Part shown: positions 11,797 through 21,677 of the stretch, in pieces
Numbering within the stretch: position 1 is the stretch's first letter
Layout: every line of letters begins with the position of its first letter
Made by a program: the position numbers and the translations under genes
From: Pseudevernia furfuracea
Lineage: Eukaryota; Ascomycota; Lecanoromycetes; Lecanorales; Parmeliaceae
Direction of reading: 5' to 3'
NCBI GenBank assembly: GCA_022315425.1
Contig: JAIUPT010000042.1
Span: 806,001 to 870,000, forward strand
DNA: 64,000 bases
Notes under the pieces: generated by a model
What the model was told of the DNA's origin: nothing
What the model saw: the letters and a program-made list of their open reading frames with translations, nothing else
Database searches by the model: none

Positions 11797-12895
11797 TTAA
11801 TCGCGGCGTCGAGTAGGAAATACGTACCACTCCTTCTTGGCCACCTTCGAAACGCTCAAGCGAGTTTGCTTGAGGACTTGCATGTTTTCCAAAACACCAC
11901 CATCCTTTGCGTACTTCTGGAGCTCCTTGAGCTTGATCATCTTACTAAACTTTTGGGCGAATTTGACATGTACAAGACACCACTTCGGTTTTTCACGGTC
12001 CGATTTCTCGTCGAAGTAGGGATGCTCGGGGTCAAAGGCGGTTTCTGAAAGAAGATTAGCCAGCTGAAAGGACCATCTAAAAGGAGAAAAGGCTCTCTCA
12101 CCGTCAACTGAGTGCTCCTGGATGATCTCCATTGTACCTACGATGCCTGGTACTTTGCAGTTGGAGTGATAGAAGAATGCCATGTCTCCCTTCATCATAA
12201 GTCTCATGTTGTTACGTGCTGGCAGGCTGATCAGTGACTCGTGCAGTATTCGACTGACCAGTTTCACTCACCAACGGCATTGCGGACACCTGCAAATATG
12301 TTGTTAGCGGTTATTGCCCGATGTAAATTCAATACCAATGCATACCGTCCCATCCCTCGGGCTTACTTGCAGCTTTGAGATCGTCGATCGAGAATTTGAC
12401 GTCCTTACCCTTTTCGATACGTGATTCCGGCTCGGCTTTCATGAGCCAGTAAGCAGGGCCTCCGCTGTTAGTCTCAGCTTCCTCCTCAGCTTCACCGTTT
12501 ACGGCAGGCTTCTCTCTGAGTGGAACGTCGACGACAATGGTGGACGTTCCTTCGGGTGCGGCGAAATCTTCCTTTTGAGTGGTCGTTTTGGCTGGTCTTC
12601 CTCGCTTTCGACTGTCAGTGGCTTTGACCTTTGTTGCAGTCTTAGTTGCAGATTTTTCGGCTGTTCCGTTGACTGAGTCCTTGGCTAAATCTTTAGCTGG
12701 TTTGACGGGAGTAGACTTTGCACTGATCGAGCTTCTTGTTGAGCGTGGAGCTGCAGCTGCAGCTACAGCAAGTGAGGTCCTGCTTGGCCTCGATGACGAC
12801 GCGGTTGGTTGTTCTACGACTCTCTTCTGTCTCTTGGTTGTACCAGTGCTTGTGACATCAGCTGCCGTATTAACCTTACGCTTAGCTGGAGCCAT
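11797..12895 (-). CDS. EVE (PUA-like) domain protein, thymocyte nuclear protein 1 family
   Basis: Four exons, complement of 11797-12044, 12102-12218, 12272-12289 and 12346-12895, give 310 residues in frame. The N-terminal 140 residues are basic and disordered (RKRGRPAKTT AT-hook-like motif). The EVE domain begins at AYWLMKAEPESRIEKG and continues through MMKGDMAFFYHSNCK, VPGIVGTMEI and KPKWCLVHVKF. EVE domains are PUA-superfamily folds proposed to read modified bases in DNA or RNA; the human relative is THYN1. The basic N-terminus suggests nuclear location. The third exon in genome order is only 18 nt (six codons, GVRNAV) and is needed to keep the frame and the conserved GVRNAVARN motif. Confidence 0.9.
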
Positions 12896-13423
12896 GATAG
12901 CAAATGCGTTCGGTGGTATTGTGAGCAAATGTGGTACAAGGAGGATTGATTCCGATCAGATTCACAGATGCGACTTACCGCGCGCATGGCACTAGCGGAT
13001 AGACTAGCTGCTTTGGGGAATTTCCCTTCCTCTTCACCTACATATGTTGCTCTTTCTCTTCGAGACACTGCTTGGAGTTGCTGTAACTGCTCACAGTCTG
13101 ACTACCAATGAGATTTGCTCCGTATAGATCTTTTTAGAGCTAGTAAACGTCGGGTCAGGGTATGAAATGGCAAAAGCTGACGGAGCCTTACATCTGTCGA
13201 GGCATTTCAGTCGCTGCCTCCAATACATCCGCCAGGGGTCCAGCATTGAAAGATCTTTCATTCCAAGAATTCTTACCCCTGTTTTTTTGACCATGTCGTC
13301 TCACGTGTGTATAAGCTAACCCAACAATATATGTAGCAAGTGACAGGCCCAAGGCGATCTGCACCTCACTACAAAACAGCCTTCAGTAGCGCTGCCCTTC
13401 CTATAGACTTGCCAATACTCCCC
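12896..13423. other. Intergenic, upstream of the EVE gene
   Basis: No supported gene. Holds the promoter region of the EVE gene and short frames lacking motifs. Confidence 0.5.
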
Positions 13424-14265
13424 GCTAGATCTCCTCTAACGCCGTACCTAACCCCCTAACAATCTCCTGTAATCTTTCCCCCTTAATCTTGCAGCAACCG
13501 CGCCGTCTGCCTCACCGTACAGCCATCCAAATACTGCCCGCCTCCGTGCTCCTTGCCGACAAAGACTTGAATATGATTCGATTACACTCAAAATTTTCTT
13601 ATCAAGCTCTGAGTAGCAAATTCCAGGATTATAGTAACAGGCATATCGTCGGCAGGACGCTGTGCAGTCCAGCCAGTTCATGCGAGGTGAAAACTTCGAG
13701 AATTTGACTATGCTGCATCGGTGTTTCGTATTCGCTTCCTCCCTTTCGTCAGAATTGTCGAATATTTCTCCCTCTGCAGCAGTCCGCTCTGGAAAGTCAG
13801 GGAAGCAGTGCATTGTACTGCTCACCGTGACCAGGACAGGACAGGCATTGTAGCGTTTGAAAGTCTTCTTGGAATCTCGGCAAGAGCAGACGAGCGAGCA
13901 AGCAAAAAAGTGCTGATAACATTCGTATTGATAGTCAAATCAGGTCCCTCGGTCAGGCGAAAAGTTTGGGGAGCAACGCCCGCATTCAGGACGATGCATC
14001 AATGCGATGAAGTTACAGCGGTACTGGTGCGGGAGGCGAAGGCCTTGACGCTTGCATGATGATGAGAGGTCGAGGTGCCAGACGAGGATGGGGGAGCAGT
14101 TGGTTGAAGATTGGACGGAGACGTTGGCTGTAAGACCTTTGAAGAGGTCGCGGATGGCAAGGATGGCAGTCGAGGTGCCGAGGCGAGCTCAATGGCGAGC
14201 GGCTTCGAGGCCGAGACCTGTGTCTGGTCGGGTGACGATGACGGTTTTACCCTTGATACAGATTA
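13424..14265 (-). pseudogene. Decayed short-chain dehydrogenase/reductase
   Basis: Reading all three minus frames in turn recovers an SDR in order: IKGKTVIVT then TGLGLEAARH (degenerate TGxxxGxG; Gly/Ala region altered), LSS then SVKAFASR, IVLNAGVAPQTFRL (NAG motif), NVISTFLLAR, RLSNATMPVL, FPDFPERTAAEGEIF, QILEVFTSHELAGL, YNPGICYSELDKK and a tail LQEIV-GLGTALEEI. Lesions include in-frame TGA codons after the glycine motif and before the NAG motif, a 5-bp tandem duplication (CCTGTCCTGTCC) that shifts the frame after ATMPVL, and at least two more shifts. The order and spacing match retinol-dehydrogenase-like fungal SDRs of about 320 residues. No restored product is implied. Confidence 0.8.
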
Positions 14266-14832
14266 GAAAGAGCGGTAGCAGTAATGATGCGGGTTATTCC
14301 AGCGTTAAGACGCAAGGAGAGGATTTTAACAATATACGATTCCGAATGATATGGTATTCTCATGAGCAGTTGGCTGTAGAGGGTTTGGCTGGATGAAGAC
14401 ATGCCATTTCGAAAGGTAACGTCTTTTGCAGAATGCAGATGTACTTTATGAAATTAACATTGATAGGAAGCTAGCTAAAATCGTATATATGCGGTTCAAT
14501 AGATGAAGATGAGAGCAAGGAACACCAAGCCAGAGAACACACTCGTTCGTAAGGTATTATCTCGTGAACTTGTCCTTTACAGGTCTCTGGGCGCCGTCTT
14601 TTTTGCAAACACAGTTGAGAACGCGATCAAGAGAACATTTTCTGTACAGACTTATGGGCAAGTCGAATACTTGATGGCCGATGTTTGGGTCCAGAGATTA
14701 TTTTAGGCATTCGGTGTTCTAGTGACGACGTCATCACTTTTTCCTGGACCCGGCGAACGCGGTCTCTCAGAATTTTCCAATTTCCATCACATTCTCTACA
14801 GAAGGTGAATAAGGTACTTGATTGCAGAGACA

Positions 14833-15934
14833 TGGCTGAGATACAACGATGGAAGGTGACCGAGGTGTGTGGCATCAATGGGCAAGACTTCTACGTCCTC
14901 CGCGCTAAAGCTTTCCTAGCCTTATATCAAAATGAGTTGCGGGTTGGGAGAAGCACCATACTACGAGAGCAGTCGCCATACTCTGCGCTTTGTAGATATT
15001 GTCAAGGAGAAATTACACATAGTTGATCTCAACAAAGGTCCATCTTCGTTGGAGTCATTTGATCTCGGTACTCCTGTCAGGTCAGCTTGACTACTACTGA
15101 AGCTTGCTTTTGCCTCTCTGACGTTGCAATAGCACAACGGCGGATATCGAAGGCTCTGATGATGAGATCATTGTTGGCGCCAAACATGGCTACGCCATCA
15201 TGAACAGAAATACGAAGAAGCTTGAGTACATAAAAAAGGTCTGGGAAGAACGAGATGGACCTGGTAAAGACGAAAGGTACGTCAATGTCCTAAAAAAGAC
15301 CGATCTGCTTGGGACCTTGCGTAGCACTAAGCGAATGAATTTCAGAATGCGTTTCAATGACGGTGTCGTTGACCACGAAGGAAGATATTGGGCCAGTACA
15401 ATGAACGACCCCAAAGTGAAAGCTCCTCCAACAGACGAAGGAGTACTGTTCCGTTTAGATCCGGACATGACCCTTCATCGAATGATCGAAAAGGTGTCGA
15501 TCCCCAACGGCATTTGCTTTAGTCCCGACGAAAAGATAATGTATTTTATCGACTCTCCTACGAAAAATGTCTTTCGGTTCAAGTACGACAAAAAGACGGG
15601 TGACATCTCCGATTGCGAGGTCTTCTACCATATTGAAGAAGACGCTGTGCCTGATGGCATGACTATTGATGTAAATGGGTGTTTATGGATCGCGATCTGT
15701 GGCGGTGGCAAGATTCTAAAGGTCTCGCCAGAGGCAAAGGTCGTGGGGGAAATATCGTTACCTTACGCGAGAATGATCACGTGTCCGGCATTTGCTGATG
15801 AGGAATTGTTCATCACGTCCGCAGAAGAAGAAGAACCTGAGAAGTATCCAGATTCGGTCAAGTATGGAGGCAGCCTGTTCAAGGTACATGTGGGGGTCAA
15901 AGGAATGGCAGTGCACAGATTCATACGGCGTTGA
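14833..15934 (+). CDS. SMP-30/gluconolactonase/regucalcin-like protein
   Basis: Four exons, 14833-14865, 14920-15080, 15133-15276 and 15346-15934, give 308 residues. The spliced N-terminus reads MAEIQRWKVTEPYIKMSCG then LGEAPYYESSRHTLRFVD. Later motifs fit the six-bladed propeller: FNDGVVDHEGRYWASTMND (metal-site Asn-Asp), IPNGICFSPDEKIMYFIDS, VPDGMTIDVNGCLWIA and CPAFADEELFITSA. Members are metal-dependent lactonases hydrolysing gluconolactone-type or other lactones, or related esterases. The third intron (69 nt) is open in frame and would add 23 residues if kept; splicing joins KDER to MRFNDG and restores the family sequence. Confidence 0.88.
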
Positions 15935-16085
15935 AGGAACATGGACCCCCACTCAGTTTTTGCTGTTCCAATTGGCCAATGTTGATATTACTCACAGTTT
16001 TTCATGGGTCGTAGCAGATTGATCGGGTTGTTCGCTACTGCAGAACAACTTGACCGCATTTCCCAATCTCTGATCTCGTGTCTCG

Positions 16086-16445
16086 ATGAGTAATGTGAAG
16101 AGGCTTTCAGCAAGTATTCGTATTGTGAATCCCCGTGATAATTGCGCCTCTGCCAGACGTCTTAAACCGAACCGTGGTGGCGTCACAGGGTCCAGTTTTT
16201 GCGAGGGTAGACCACCAGATTTTCAGCCTCACCTCGTGACCGTTAATCCCGGGCTCGGGCCTGACGCGACCTTGGACTGGTGGTCCGGCTTTGACAGGAA
16301 GACTTGTCTGCATATGAAGAAAGAAGCTGACGATCCGAAGGGGAAGTATGTTAGCACGGAGCAGATACAGGCGAGATTACAAGCGATAAGGCAGGGCCCT
16401 AATAGGGTCTTCTTTCCAACGGCTAGGAAGCTTGTTCAGCTATAA
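16086..16445 (+). CDS. Hypothetical protein, unrecognised
   Basis: A 119-codon ATG frame about 150 bp after the SMP-30-like gene on the same strand. The second half (residues 60-119) looks coding: polar-charged, with WWSGFDRKT and ARLQAIRQGPNRVFFPTARKL. The first half is Arg/Pro-rich and looks random, so this may be the final exon of a longer or decayed gene. No family recognised. Confidence 0.3.
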   Translation: MSNVKRLSASIRIVNPRDNCASARRLKPNRGGVTGSSFCEGRPPDFQPHLVTVNPGLGPDATLDWWSGFDRKTCLHMKKEADDPKGKYVSTEQIQARLQAIRQGPNRVFFPTARKLVQL

Positions 16446-16608
16446 TTCTCCTCAACGGGAATTGTGGCTGAATCGGATTCAGCATGTGTGTTGTGTAGAC
16501 GTGACCATGTACTGAAGGACATGATGTGCGGCTGCCCAATATGTCGGTGACATGTTGAAGATTGCCCCAAGGATTGTGCCAACTAATTAAAATTCCTAGG
16601 TGTTAATG

Positions 16609-16679
16609 AATAATAATAATAGTTGTGATTGTAGAATAATCAGAATAATACCTAATGCTCATAATAATAATAATAATAG
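16609..16679. repeat. (TAA)n microsatellites
   Basis: Two clusters of TAA triplets, about 12 and 19 nt, separated by 40 nt of AT-rich sequence. Confidence 0.85.
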
Positions 16680-16822
16680 AAATATTAAACATGCAGGGTT
16701 GGGCAGCCCAGCCGCTGGATGCCTGCAAGCCCCACGAATGTTCCCGGGAAGCCATGTGCGTTGACGGGAATTTTTACGCTTTCAGATCACCCGCAAAAAA
16801 GTGGGTTTCAAGTTCCAGACAA

Positions 16823-16875
16823 GTACGAGAGTACCTGAGTACCTGAGTACCTGCGTACTGCGTACTGTACCTCAG
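16823..16875. repeat. GTACCTGA/GTACTGC short tandem repeat
   Basis: Four copies of GTACCTG(A/C) or a close variant followed by GTACTGCGTACTGTACC. The KpnI-like GTACC core recurs every 7-8 nt. Confidence 0.7.
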
Positions 16876-18066
16876 ACGACACCAAGCCTGAAGGAGATTC
16901 CGACATGTTTTGACCTCGCTCGGACCTCTCAAAAGTTGGCTATTGGTCGTTGCGCAAGCAGCTGAAAGAGGTACCTCCCGTTCCAAAGGGGATGCAAAGG
17001 ATCGTATCACACCTCGCACTCCCCTGTCTCTGCGATCTGGTATGACGAAGAGGCTCGATTGGCGCGCCAAATCCGTACAGGTGGGTCCATGTCGGTAAAT
17101 CTCTGGCATCATTGCCGTGGAAAATGGAGCAATCTTTTCATGTCACACTCACCACAACAGTGATCGGAAAGAAGAATGAAGACCCCCAAAGAAGGTAAAT
17201 GGAAGCATCAGATCTGCTCGAACATCACCCTTCTGACCCTTCCCTAATTTCGGAATGAGGCCCGACACTCCCAAGATTTTAGGCTTGCCTTTAGGGTCGC
17301 TTGGGGGTACACGAGTGCCGAAGCTAGGTTTCTTCCCGGCGTGCTCACTGCTTACCACTCTACTTCACAAGGCTGCTGTTGGACCTGTCCAACTTACATC
17401 AGTCGCACTGTCCAAAAGCTTAAGACGTCAATAGTTTATATCAGGTACGGTATTCTTATTGAGTGTTCTCATCCTGCGAGGGTTCAAGGAAGTCAAAGGT
17501 CAAAGTGAAATAGTAACAGCCAAGAAATCAAGCATTGCCACTGCAACCAAGGTTCCAAGCCAACGCAAGATTTGCTGGTGGCACTTCTTAGGAGCTGGAG
17601 GCTCAAAGGCTTTCTCTCGAGTCTATAGCACGTCACCTTTGTACATACGTGTACCTCGGATGAACGTGGCCTGATATGACAGGAACGAGTGCAAAGGCAA
17701 TTACAAAGATGAATTATTATTGATCAAGAATGTCGAGTAATCTTTTCACTTATCAGCATTATTATGCAATGCAATCAAAGTGTATTACTCCGGCGGCCCG
17801 TCCAAGCTGAGCATGCAGCCTGCAGGGCTATCACCTCGGAGAAGTAATCCTACCAAGGCGACTAAACGCAAAGCAGCTAAGGTAAAGATCTGCAGCACTT
17901 CTGCATACCACAAAAACGTGGCCTGGTAGGCTTGCAGAATAGACTTGCCTAGTGGATAGGGGAATTGGTTCCGGCAAAGCCTATTCATACAAGAACCGAA
18001 CTTATCCTCAAGGCGTTCGGTCGTTTGGGTGCCACACCAGAAGCCACAGCCATCGTTTGGAATTGG

Positions 18067-18091
18067 TGGGTTAGGGTTAGGGGGGGGGGGA
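18067..18091. repeat. Short telomere-like tract with G run
   Basis: GGGTTAGGGTTA followed by eleven or so G residues. TTAGGG is the usual telomere repeat of filamentous ascomycetes, but only two units are present. Confidence 0.7.
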
Positions 18092-18194
18092 AGTCCAATG
18101 TCATTTGTCGCCCCACGTCATTTACCTAGGGAATAAGGAATAAGGAAGCCCTTTCAATGCTTGCGCTTCGAGTGTACGGTATACGTAATACGTA

Positions 18195-18225
<31 letters not shown>

Positions 18226-19626
18226 GATATATTATTCTATTCTATTCTATTTTCCGAGACATGACACCATTTTCAATGCCTTTCTCACTCACATGTCTTG
18301 TTCGCGTATACGAGTAGATGAGGATGATCAGCGGGGATCTGTAACAGGGTTGAATCGATAATTCGTGCTTGATCGCCTTACCCCTGATCTCTATGGAAAT
18401 CTGTTGGCGAGATGCATATGAGTGGCTAGCGTGAGCCGAGTGAGCGGATTGTGGAAATCAAAATACGCCATCCGTCAAATGTCAGCAACGGAGCCGGTGG
18501 TGGACTGGTGGTTGAGCTATCTTCCGGCAGTTCCCAAAACGAATAACTATTTCCCTTACTTTTCTTCTTTGATAATTGACAGGCGTTGAATGAAATGATA
18601 ATCATGGGATTATGAGAAGGCGTTGGTGTCCACTACTCTTTCTTTAGTATACCCTTAGTACCTTAGTACCTTATTCTACCACGACTAAGCCAGATTCCGC
18701 CGCCTGACCCACCTGGATCCTTTGGCACATGGCTTTTCCATCTAGAGTTGTCCACTACACTCTCCTTCCCGATGGCCCTAAGCCAGCTCTAACATCCATC
18801 TAAGCTTCCAAGGACCAATGTTCCCGTGCTCCCCGTGCCCGCCGCCCGACCCAAGGAAAAATAAAAATAACAAGCCTGTTACAACTTACCCTAGCTGTCT
18901 TCGACGCTTCAAGCTTGAACTTGGCCGGGATTGTTTAGTTTCATGTCCCTGGATCTCATAAGGGATAAGGTAGTCCAGGGTAAGGGTGACACGCAGTTTA
19001 CGGGCCATGATGACACTGGTGACACCTCATAGCTTCACCGCTTCCTGCAAAACCCCAAGCTAAATAAATAAATACTTGAACGAACGGCCGCCCCATATTC
19101 CCATATTCCCATAATCCTTTCAAACTTTCAACCTTTCAACCTTTCAACTTTTCAACCTGACATTCTTATTAGTACCTACCTTTTTCCCATCATTTTCCAT
19201 GCTACAACAACCCATGCTGTCGATATACCATTGACTGACTCACTACCTTACCTTACACTACCAATCTTAACTTAGCCTTGCGCTTACATACTTTTCATCA
19301 CCTTCTAATCTGTACTTGTTCTCCACTGCATTACCAAATCCAGCCAAGTTCTCCTTCTTTATTTATATACCGGGACATCATTCGTCCCTCTAGCCGCCAA
19401 CGTGGAGGTCCTACCATCTCACCTCCTCCCCACCTCACCTTTTCGGGGAATTCCTTTGTCGATTCCCGAAATCGAACAAAACTGTCCGGACATTGTGTCG
19501 AGGTGGTACAACAGTCAGTCCAGGCAGCAATTACCATATAGAGATACCAACAACAACTCGAAAGACAACCACCCATTTCAATGCCACGGGCATTCAGAGA
19601 ACCCTCAATTCCAGGAGGAGGTACAC

Positions 19627-21174
19627 ATGTCGCTGCGGCCTGCCACGTCACGCCCTTCCAACAACTCTCCGCATGACAGAAGTAAATGTCTTCCTTCCCT
19701 GGTATCCAGAACGCTACCTCCCATCCACAATACAAGCACACCCGCAGTTTCACAAAATGCTGCTTCAAACATCTCCGCCACGCAAAATGTCTCAGCACGA
19801 CCAACGCCACCGCCATCATCTACCCCTCCGGACCAGCGATCTTCGCGTCCTATCGGTTTCCAGAACCTGCTAAATCCGACGACAAGCGGAGAGACGAGCT
19901 TTGCCCAGAACCGACGTCGAAATGCCGACCATATGGACTCCCCTCCGAGAGCAAGCCCTCTCACAGCAATGCCTCGCGCGCCAACACCATCTTTGCCTCC
20001 GACTTCCGTGACCAATCGGTCCCCGATCAGCGTGACGTTGCCTAGTATTACGCCACCTCCGGTCAGCGTGTATCCTCAGTCTTTGGGTCGGGCGTTGACT
20101 CCTCTTGTGTCGCCCTCTAGCTACGGCCCTAACCCTGTCATCATGAACAATCCGAGCGGGACGATGGATGTGAAACAGTCACCCTTCGTCCTGCCTCGGG
20201 ATCATAACGGTAGCGGAGCACGGGGGGGTCTTCCGGACATTGCCACTGCGACCTCTTTTCCTGGCGAACCTTACGGTGCTCCTTTGCCGCCTGCGAGATC
20301 ACCCCCTGGTCGCAGGAGTAGCCAAGACTCCACTCGCTACACTCACATGCAGAATCTACTCGAGAGAAAAAGTGGCACGACAACCGGACCTCATTCGGTA
20401 GCCTCTCAAGGTGACAGCCCCAGCACGCAATGTTCGTCCTACAGCCACGTCAGTCACACGCCTCCTCCTGCTCCCCCCCCATCCACCGGTCAGCCGCAGT
20501 CATTTTTCACCGCACCATTTACAGCGCCGGGTCCAGCCTCATCGATAGCGAAGTTGGGCTTTGACGCGTCATCGGGCAGCACGGCGGGAGGGAGTACCTA
20601 TCAAATGATGACTCTCGACACGGAACAAGGTCCCATTCAGGTACCTGTTGACGTGCAAGCTGCGTCGAAAGTCGCTGACGAGAAACGCAAGCGCAATGCC
20701 ACGGCCTCCCATCGGTTTCGTCAACGTCGGAAGGAAAAGGAGCGTGAGAACTCTCAGAACATTGCAAAATTAGAAGACCAAATTCGACAGATGGAGGAAG
20801 AAAAGGAACATTATAGGAGGGAGAGGGATCACTTCCGTGAAGTAGCAATTCGCCAACCTGGCCAAACACAGGTCCTGCCAAGACCGCTGTCGCCAAGGCA
20901 GAGGCGACACATCTCAATCGGTGGAAATATGGGGTATCCCAATGTGCAGTTTGAAGGACCGGAGACTGGTAACCGCAATGGAGGCCGAAATACTAGGCGA
21001 AGAACGAGTGCCTATGTGCCCCCTAATGGACCTCCTCCACAGTCCGCTGAGCCAGCACGGCCCATGTTTCAGTACGAGCGGATGGCAGGCAACCCAGCCG
21101 AACATATTCAGGGAGGCGACCAGAGTCGCCTCTCTCTCAAGACCGGTCCTTTCGACCCATCTATAACACGGTAA
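19627..21174 (+). CDS. bZIP transcription factor
   Basis: A 515-residue intronless frame. The ATG at 19627 (MSLRPATSRPSNN) is the first ATG of the frame; 75 more codons upstream are open but have no ATG. The first 400 residues are Pro/Ser-rich and disordered. The bZIP lies near residues 345-405: basic region EKRKRNATASHRFRQRRKEK with the invariant Asn...Arg pair, then a short heptad region (IAKLEDQIRQMEEEKEHYRR). The basic region resembles the fungal Cys-3/Zip1/Gcn4-like group with a conserved RFR core. The His in ATASHRFR replaces the more common Ala. Expected nuclear; the long CT-rich leader suggests regulated expression. Confidence 0.9.
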   Translation: MSLRPATSRPSNNSPHDRSKCLPSLVSRTLPPIHNTSTPAVSQNAASNISATQNVSARPTPPPSSTPPDQRSSRPIGFQNLLNPTTSGETSFAQNRRRNADHMDSPPRASPLTAMPRAPTPSLPPTSVTNRSPISVTLPSITPPPVSVYPQSLGRALTPLVSPSSYGPNPVIMNNPSGTMDVKQSPFVLPRDHNGSGARGGLPDIATATSFPGEPYGAPLPPARSPPGRRSSQDSTRYTHMQNLLERKSGTTTGPHSVASQGDSPSTQCSSYSHVSHTPPPAPPPSTGQPQSFFTAPFTAPGPASSIAKLGFDASSGSTAGGSTYQMMTLDTEQGPIQVPVDVQAASKVADEKRKRNATASHRFRQRRKEKERENSQNIAKLEDQIRQMEEEKEHYRRERDHFREVAIRQPGQTQVLPRPLSPRQRRHISIGGNMGYPNVQFEGPETGNRNGGRNTRRRTSAYVPPNGPPPQSAEPARPMFQYERMAGNPAEHIQGGDQSRLSLKTGPFDPSITR

Positions 21175-21632
21175 TAGTCAAAGCAGGGGATAACAGTACC
21201 CTTAAAGCCATACATATATTGCTTCCTACTCCCCTTATTTTATCACTCATTGAGCGCTTTAGCGAGTCATTCTACTATTGAATTTGTCTATATTTCTGAG
21301 CAAAAGATACCCCCATGGTCTGATCAGCATTATCAGCGTTCTGAGCGAGCAGCGTCCTTGTATCTCCAAAACCCGTCTTGGCTAGGTGCGGGCAATTGGG
21401 TCAGACTACAGTACTATCTTGGTGGGCGGTTTTCTGGCAGCAAGATTATACCCCGGGGTTCCTGTCCTTCGTTTGTGTTAATGTTTCAATCGGATTGAGT
21501 ATATACGTCTCGACACGGCTACAGGAGGGAGCAACTAGAATGGGATCTGTATTTAACGGGAGTGTTTATATATAGAGTTTACTATACCCTCGCTGCGCGA
21601 GTGGATACTTTTGGTATTGGAGGAAGATCCAA

Positions 21633-21677
<45 letters not shown>

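Larger units (their letters stand above)
16446..19626. other. Long non-coding stretch upstream of the bZIP gene
   Basis: Over 3 kb without a supported gene. It contains TAA microsatellites (16609-16679), GTACCTGA-like repeats (16823-16875), a TTAGGG-like/G-run tract (18067-18091), TTCTA and TATTC pentamer runs (about 18190-18252) and a CT-rich segment with repeated ACTTTCAACC (about 19080-19160) that probably belongs to the bZIP promoter and 5' leader. Confidence 0.65.

Noticed and set aside
19402..19626. 75 extra codons upstream of the bZIP start
   Set aside because: The extension begins with GTG and has no ATG; the first ATG at 19627 gives a sensible N-terminus.
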